A stretch of 64,000 nucleotides of DNA from Gavia stellata (lineage: Eukaryota; Chordata; Aves; Gaviiformes; Gaviidae). The notes below the pieces were generated by a model. The model saw nothing but the letters and a program-made list of their open reading frames with translations, searched no databases and had not been told where the DNA came from. Location of the stretch: NCBI RefSeq assembly GCF_030936135.1, contig NC_082603.1, positions 29,265,236 to 29,329,235 on the forward strand, in the 5' to 3' direction. The position numbers were made by a program, and so were the translations under genes. Below are positions 52,301 through 61,300 of the stretch, in pieces (within the stretch, counting starts at the first letter, position 1; each line of letters starts with the position of its first letter).

Positions 52301-55300
52301 GGGAAATTTGTGATGTTAATCTAAACTGGTTTGGCAAGGTTTTTCATGGGTCTGAAGTTCATGATGATGTTGGAATTTCTTGAAGTAAGAATTGTATTAT
52401 TTGAGAATGCAATATGGGTAGTGCACTTATGCTTTTCACTTAAATGTTTTGTTACTTTTTAAAATTTAGTGAGATTTGGATTTACTTTTTTTGTCAAGTT
52501 CTGCTCTTACAGGCCTTCACATATTGTATTTAGGATATGTTAATTATGAGCTGCTGATATATATCTTGTGACCAAAGTGAAGGAAGATGGTGTTTTGCAA
52601 AGAAATTATGGTATTTTCAGAATTTAAGGCTGAATTTAATCAGAACACTTTCTGATTTATTTAGAAATAAACGTAGGTTATTAATTTTTTTTCTGTAGTC
52701 TAGAAAAACTTTTTTTTTTGTAGCTTTCAAATGCAATACTGCTGTTTGTCTTCATTCTAGATGCCAGATACATTAAGGCCAGTGAAAATTGAAGTATTTA
52801 GAACCTTGCAGGATCAGAAGTCATTCACTAAAAGGATCAGTGCATATTTTGTGAAATCCAAATTTCCTATCAGTAGCTTAAAAATTCTGAAGAAAATGTT
52901 TGTTAGTTAACAGGTTTATACAAAACCAAAAATATTTTACAAGTAGTAGGGTACATTGAAATAGTTTTGTGCCACATGAATCTAGAGCTAGAACAGTCTT
53001 TATTTAACATACAGTGATACTATTTGAATCCTTCACTGTAGTGAGAGCAAGAAAAGCCTTGTCAGCACTTAATAATTTGCTGTTATTTAGTACTGGGTAT
53101 ATTTAGAATTGTTCTAGTACAGTGAAACCAGTAGACTACATGTCATTCTTTGGGGATTTCGTGGAGTCAATTATAGATAGATTAGATGACAGTATGCTAG
53201 TTTTCTTACACAGCAATGTGTGACTTGCTGCATTAAGGTAGCTGTTGGAGAAACTGTGCAAGAAATAACTTGCTCATTTTTTGTTAATTACTATATAAAT
53301 GTATTTAATAGTTGTTATTTTCACAGAGGTTTAATTCCTATGAAATCTTGTTCTTTTTTAAAAAGCTCTGCTATGCAATTAGCAAATCTGAAAGAACAGA
53401 ATTATAATCTGCTTTTCAGGTTCTTGATCAAAGCTGGTAATAGGTGGCTGAGTTAGCTTTCTTGTTTCTATTGCGCTGATGCGAAGCATATTTTGAAGTT
53501 GCTTAGGTGGTTTGCTGATAATGGACAAAACTGAACTTGAGTGGCAGTTACAGTCATTTTTGATCAGGTTCAGTGCTTTGCTGCTCCAACTACCATATAA
53601 GTGTAAAGGTAGGTGGAATTTGGGTCGCCCAGAGATGCTAAGACTTGCTTTCTGTTGCACTAAATCAGACCTTGAAGTCCTCCTTTCAGTACCAGTAAAT
53701 ATTAACCAGTGTATATAGATGGGTTTATCCATTGGGGAGTGGGGGTTTTTTGTTTGTTTTTTTGCTAAACCGTATCTAAAGCTCTTGTAGAGCTATTGAA
53801 GATAAGGTGGTTTACATGAGTGGTTTATGCACAGCTAATTGGAAGAAGTTGATCCACATATAGTGAAAAATACTCTCTATAAATCTGATTTTTTAATAAC
53901 CTTTATTCTGCTTCATCTCTTCATCTTCTTCCTCTCTCTATCTTAGGCAACTGTACTTGTTGACTACATGGCACTTCTGTTCCCCTCCACCTCCTGCCCC
54001 CTTTTCCATAAACTGTGTTGGTATCCTGACTTCTTACTACTGTAGGAAATTAAGAATACAGGGGGTTTTGGTTTGTTTTTACAGTTCTGTAAGTTGCATG
54101 TGTATGAAGCATTATATATGTAAAAATGTATTGCATCTGACTGATAGCTTTCTGTTCTTCAGTATAGAACCTTTTAAGATTCTGCAAGTTTTTTTCCCAA
54201 AGCTGTAAGGCAAGTATGGTTGCTGACTTACACTACCAAAAATAAATCATATTAACACCACCCCTGCCCCCTATTTTTATTTCTACAGTGCCTTTCTCAT
54301 TAGGAGACAGACTTCGCAGTTACCTTCTGGTTGCATACCTTGAAAATCGTTACCACATCTCTATATACTCAGAACATCTCTCTGTTCTGTAATCAACAGC
54401 CGTTTATTATTCGGATGATTTTGGTACATTGAGGGAGACCTTGGATTTTGGTGGTTTTAGCATTTTGGGGTTTTTTTTGTGGTAGTGTTTTGGTTTTTTT
54501 TTTAATTGTGTGTTAAGTTGAGCGGTTTCATGGACTCTTAAAACAATCTGCCTTAGGACTTGGACAGTTAAATTTTCATTGAACTTACTGGTAAATGAAG
54601 TGTGTAATCATGCTATTTGTACTTGAGGTGACCCAAGGCATTTTCAAAATAATGAAGTAAATACCAGCTAAATAGGAGTTTGTTATAATACATACATTGA
54701 TTATCAAAAAGCAATCAAAATAAACTAAGTGGGATGGATAGGTGGAGCATTTGGCTTGCGTTGTCCCGTTTACATGTATGACAGTTGAAGATGTCCAGTT
54801 TTGCTGATGTGCATGTTGTAAAATATATCTAGTGGTCTGTCAGCACATTGGTAAACTACAGACTTAGAAGTAGATATAATATGTTTTATGAAGTAGCTTT
54901 TATATTAGATATGTAGTTTTGAATCCTTGCCTTCCCTTTTTCACTCCATCATATCTGGTCAGTCTTGCCTGCCTAGTTTTGTGACATTTCTGCCTTCTTT
55001 ACCTCATCAACATGCCACATTGCTGATTGTGCATTACTGAGATAAGATAGCAAGCTTCAGTACGAATGCAGCATCTTTGTTTTATTTCTTAGGTCTTAGA
55101 GATGATAGCATAACATGGAAAGTTTGTATGTTGAAAAAAGAATATATTTGGACGCCAGTGTTATTCTTTCTTCTTTGTTTGAAAGTTTGCAACCCAATGG
55201 AACTCATTGTCCTTAGTGTCGTTTTTGTCATGGAAAGCCTTGCTTAAGAAATGTCAGCTAGCAGGCATGAAATTTGAGCAGCCTATTGCCAACTATATAA

Positions 55301-58300
55301 GCTAGGGAAGAATGTATAAAGTATCAAAACATAAGTATGTGCCAACTTAATACTATTTACAGCTTTTTTTTTTTCCCCCCCTTGTTCCTCTTAACTTTAA
55401 CAACTGGAAATCTGGGGAAATACTCCGCACACAAGTCTTAATGCTTACACTGAACAAAGTTATGGATTGATATACTGGTAATATGAACTTTGCAGCAGAA
55501 GTGAAGATATTTGGCTTAGTGTTCAGTAAAATTTGTACTGTTGCTGGTAGAGTGTTAAAACTATGCTAACTGTAGATTGGCATTAATTTGTCTGTTGCTA
55601 GTGTAATTTCCCCTGATGACAGTTTTATTCCATATTTGGGAAGAACCTACATTGTAAAGCATAATTGTATTCTGCAGTGCAGAAAGCTTATTTTTAAAAT
55701 TGTTCGAACTTTTGCGGACAGATCCTTGGAAAACTCTAATCTTGAGAGGTGCAGTGACTATGTATAGAATTGTTTCTTCTAAGTTTAGTTACTGTATCAC
55801 GTGATGAGGAACATTTTATGGCTGAAAATGTAAACATTCCTGAGAGAAACTCGCTGTTCTCGCTTAACACAGAACTGATAAGTCATACAAGATTGTTATG
55901 TTGATATTTTTAACATTTTTTCCTTAAGGACCAAAATAATGAGGAGAAGCACGCAGATGGACTTATAGTAAGTTTAAATCTAATCTTTATCTCCCTTTAT
56001 TTCTGCAGAACATGTGAACAGAGACCTGAATTTCCACTCATTTTGCAGCATACTTCTTCCTTTCTCTAATTTACTGCTTCAAGTGTCTTGTTAAAATTAC
56101 TGTTGAGTCATTAACTTCTGAGGTTAGCTAACACCATTGCCTTTAGAAAATACAGTGATCAGTTTTATACTGAATGTCTTAAAAGGCAGTGTTATGACTG
56201 ACCACTTAGATAAAAACCTGCCATGTGAACAGATGAAAGTGATAGTGGCATAGAAATAGTTTTGTGTTCCATCTGAAGTATCTTTATATGTGAAATAGAC
56301 CAGCTATCCGTGTGCTTCAAGTAGTTTGTCTTTTCCACAGTGCTGCTCATTTGGTGCAAAGTTGTATTATGTCTGTTTAAGCAATGTTTCTTCTTTAATA
56401 TAACTTCTGCATTTTTAATGTAACTTCTGTCATCTTTGGTTTCAGTCACATGTGACTTCTCTTTGTTCGTTCTCTTTTTGTCACTAAAGTACGTTTCAGA
56501 TTCTTTTAATAGGAGATTGGTTTCAGTAAAACATAACTCTAAAAATAATAGTTTGTTTTCATTACAGCTGACAATAATTCCCAAGCTTTATTTGTCTTTC
56601 CAGTATATACAGCTTTTAGCAGTATGATTTTCTGTTATGAACTTTGGAGTAAAGATGCACATAGAGATTTTGGTTTCATGCTTATTGTAAATAAGATAAA
56701 CAGTTACCCTGTGGAGAGTCACGTAATTCAGGTCTTAGTGTAATGGAATAGGTTCTCTTGCATGCCCTGGAAAGGAGACGTTATGCAGCTAGACACTACC
56801 ACAGGCAGAGGTGGTATGCATGTTAGATCTGCAACTCAGAAATTTCATATAGATACTACAATTTACTATAGTCTGAATTTGATTAGCCACTATTCTAATT
56901 GTGGGCTGGCTTATGCTGGGGAGAAAAAAAATATTTCTGTAAGAATATATTAACTGATGCATCAGTGATTGTGAAGACTGAATTTTTGATGCTATTGAGG
57001 TCAACGTTAGCTTGGGCTAAAGGTCAGGATTTCACTTTAAACTTAGGCAGGGATATGATCAATGTGTGATACCATGGTGGGATGACGGTCTTGTTTCTGC
57101 GTGGTTGTTTTTAACTTGTTATTAAAGTCAGGGTAGGAAACTTTCAGGTCTGCCTTCATCTGTTTCTAAACCATGAAGGCATACCCCAAAATATCTAACA
57201 AGAAACTCCAGTTCATGTTGCAGTGTGGAGAATTGTTAAAGGATAAGGTTTCAATTCTGCATACAAAGTAATTTGGGGTTTTTTCCCTTTATCCCACCAG
57301 TGTTCTGTATCATATATATTATTATTTTCCCTAAAGCCCAGGGGAACTAGAGATAGCAATAGCATCCTGTGTATCATAGGACCACCTTGATTTTTAAGTT
57401 TCTTAACTCTGAAAATGGGATCATGATTTTAAACTGTGAAATACGTGGGACAGGGACCTACCTGTGTTGCATGCATAATTGCACAAGCAGTTGAAGTAAT
57501 CTGTAAGGGACATTGATTTTATGCTAGAATACAGTGGAGTAACAGTATATGTACTGGATTATTTATTTGTATACTAGTTAGTAACACCAACGAAAACGTA
57601 GAAAGGAATTTTTATGCCTTTTTTTTTTAATGGCGATTTAATAAAAATAACCGGGGAATAATAGTTTTGTTTTCAATTAAATAAATCTTGTGCTATAAAA
57701 AATAATAAAAAATTATTTTAAATGTAGGATAAAGTTCAGAATAACAGTAAACCAGGAAAGGAGGCAAGAAAGAAGTCTTCCCTTTGTAGGAAAACAGGAG
57801 GAGGAAGGTTAAAATGACGCTGTTTCACTCAGTCTGCATGCAAATAGAAATTAATAGACTAAAGGGGGGGAAGAACAGTTGGAGACTCTCTTCTTATTCT
57901 AATGTTTTAAATATTGATCTAGAAAGAGGATAGGAATAAACATACTGACTGAATTTGAAGGCAAAGCTCATCTAGCTTTTTAAAAAACAGAACTTTTTTT
58001 TTAAAGTAGAACTCGGCATTGTATGACCTTCTTGTGCTTGATATTCTTCAACTTAAGCACAGTAGCAAGATTTCCTAGCAATATTGAGGCAAAGATTTTC
58101 ACAGTTCTGACATAGATCAATGGTTTTAAATTGCACATGTTTTGGAAAAGGGTTTCATGTGCCTTTTATCCAACTAACAACCCAGAACAACGTAGAAGTA
58201 CTGGTTGTTGTATGTAAACATATCTAACAAACAATGCTTAGGTGATAACAAAATTACAGGCCAGTGAAGCAAGGCAAAATCATTCTAGTTTGGATTAAAA

Positions 58301-61300
58301 GACATTGCAATTTAGATTTACAAGAGGCTTGTTGTACGAAAGCCAATAACATATACTGAAGTCAGTGACTGTTGCGAGTGTCGAGTTGAATTGGTGCTTC
58401 CTTTTCAAAGTGCCCACGTTCATAAGTAGATTGAAATGTCCTCTACTGGAGATGCACTGAAAACTGTCAGCTTGCATTGCGAAGAGTTTTGGCCACGAAG
58501 CCACTTCATAGCTGTAAGCATGCTGATGATTCTTGTTCTAATTTATAGGTTGATTTAGTATGGTCTGGATAAATTAATTTTTGAAAAAAATGGTTTTAAA
58601 AATACAGATTTCCTATCCAGATAATTTGCATCTAACTTTCTACTCTTTGCATGCAATATTTATTAATGGGCATGGGAAGGAATACCAGAAGCTAGAACTT
58701 GAAATAAGCATTCTTTTTAGGACAAATCAAATCTGTAGCAAATTCAGTTTAGTGTAAAATCTGTGTAAAGGATTAAAGTATTACCACTTTGAAAGTATTT
58801 CTTATGTCCTCAACTGTCAATTTGTGTTTCACTTTCTTTCTCAGGAATTTGCTATCTTGCATTTGGGCATTTCTTGTGCTCACAATGTTCTTGCTATCTG
58901 TGCTTTATTTATTATTTTTTTTAATTGAGAAAAAAATGTGCTTTTGTTTCTTTTGTCTCAGAGCACTATAAACCCTGTTGACGCAGTATATCAACCGAGT
59001 CCTTTGGAACAGTCAGTGATCAGCACAATGCCTTCCCAAGCGGTTATACCTCCAGGTATGGTGTACAGACAGAACCTCAGCAGAAATATTCATAAGCAGA
59101 GCAGGATGCAGCTGCAATCTAGATGGAGGGGCTGCGTAATGGTGGATAGCTTGTGTGTCACATATGCAGTACAGGTGCACACTGCCCTTAGTGGTGCACA
59201 CTCACCACCATGGTGCAAAGGAAGGGAAAGGAGCAGGAGGCATGGAGCTTCCTCAGCCATCAGGTAAATCTGCTCTAGTTCTGGGGATAAGGTTATATAT
59301 TTTACTTGCTCTAAGTTACTAGCTTACACTTCTAATATACGTTCTTAAAATAAATGAAACTATAGTTTTCAGAAAAGATGAATGTTTTCTAGCTAAATAA
59401 CTGCCATTTTTAAAAATGCCATCTTTGCTTAATAATGAAAAAGAGATAACAATGATGGAAACATGTTTTTCTGTCTGAATGGTTTTTATAGAAAAGGATT
59501 TAATTTTTGAAGGTGAGGTGAAATAATGTGGAATCTCCTTCCCAATAAAAGTATAATTCTCATATTTAAATGTAAATTTTGGTTTTAACATATCAAAATA
59601 TCCCCTAGAACCTGCTCAGTTGTGCAAGTCAGAGCAGCGACCCTCATCTTTGCCAGTGGGACCTGTAGTAGCATCACTTGGAAATCAGACTCCAACACCA
59701 AATAGTACAGGTACAGTTCTGTGTAACTGTCTTACTGAAGTACAAGAAACAAAACCTGAATATATACTGTCTGTAACCTAATGTTATTAGCTGTTAAGAC
59801 AACATTTTATTGGCTTACATCTTGCTTTTAATCAACACACATTTCAGTGTTGTGTTAAAATCAATTATTCTGCTCTTTCTCCCCCTCATGTATACATAAT
59901 ACATAGGAGTATTACCAGCTTGCTTTCTTGTCTCCATCACTGCAATCTTGCAGTAATTGGCACAAAAACTTTGCAGTTAATACATCGTGTGTGGCCTTTG
60001 AGTTTTTTAATCTGTTGATTCCCTCCTCTCCGTCTTAAATAATGGCATCCATTGGGCTTTTTAAAACTACAATAGATGCTTTCAAGCAAAAGGTGCTATA
60101 ATATATATATGAAGTTGCTATAATTATCTGTTTACAATTCCTATAATAAAGTTTTGGGTTTTTCTTAAACCGTAACTACATACTTAACATACTTTTTATG
60201 TCTATGTTGACTGTTACTTCCTGATCAGTTGTATGGATTATATTGTCCAATCATGCTAAAACTCTCTCAGTTCCCTCTCAAGTTTTTTTCTATGCTTGTA
60301 TGTAAATGATTTATTGTTACTTTATTACTACCCTTCCTTCCCATAACACTAATACAGGTGTTAAACAGTATTTGCCCCAGTCTGAAAAATGAAGGATACC
60401 CCTGCTGGCTTTTTCTCCTGCCAAGAAAAGAAGTTCCTTTTTTTTAGTCTTACTCTATGCATCTCATTTTCTAGTTAGTTTCTGATGATTGTTGTTTGCG
60501 TAAATACCTTCGCATGCTTAATAACCTCTGTTGTGTCTCTAGGCTTCCACAAAAGGTTTGTGTCAGTATTAACCTGGTTTGTCTTTATGGCTATGACTCT
60601 TTTGAAAAATGGCAAGTTAGTGGTGAGACAGGATTCATGTAATCCAATTTAGAAACTGTATTCATTACATTTTGTCGCAAATATGTTTGTAGCTAAATTG
60701 GAAAAAGATGTTTTGGGTAAGTGGAATTCAAGTTGAGTGAAAACTGGCTGGACTGCTAGGCCCGAGGCTTGTGATCAGCTGTATGAGGTCCGAATGGCAA
60801 CCAAGTGACTAATGGTGTTTCTCAGGGGTTGATATTTTGTCCAATACTGCTTAACACCTCACATAACCTAGACACGGACCTTGCCAAGTTGGGGAGAGCA
60901 ATGGGTAGGACAGGGCTGCCATTTAGAAGGGCTGTGACCGGCTGGGGAAGTGGACTGACAGAAACCTCATGAAGTTTGGTGAAGGCAAACGCAAAGTTCT
61001 CCACCCGCCTACATTGGGAATAGCCCTCAGCCTGCCCTGTTGCATGGGATTAACTGCAGCTTGGCAGAAGAGGAGCCAGGGGTCCAGGTGAGCAACAAGT
61101 AGAACATGAGTCAGCAGCGTGCCCTTGTGGTGATGAAGGTTTTGCTGCATACTGGGCTGGATTAGTGAGAGTGTAAAGAGCAGGTTAAGAGAAGTGATTG
61201 TTCCTCTCTATTTGGGATCTGTGAGACCACATCTTGAGTACTATGTATAGTTTTGGGTTCCACAGTACAAAGACATGGGCTGCCAAGATTAGGAAGCGGA

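Noticed and set aside
53512..53718. 68-codon + strand frame in intron 8, with a GTAGGT donor-like site inside
   Set aside because: No recognisable protein similarity and no convincing acceptor in the matching phase.
56192..56584. 130-codon minus-strand frame in intron 9
   Set aside because: No recognised family; Lys/Ser/Thr-rich composition expected from AT-rich DNA.
57728..57807. Lysine-rich open stretch after a TAG in intron 9, considered as a cassette exon
   Set aside because: No polypyrimidine tract before the TAG, and the likely donor (AAG|GTTAAA) would give 80 bases, not a multiple of three, breaking the exon 10 frame.
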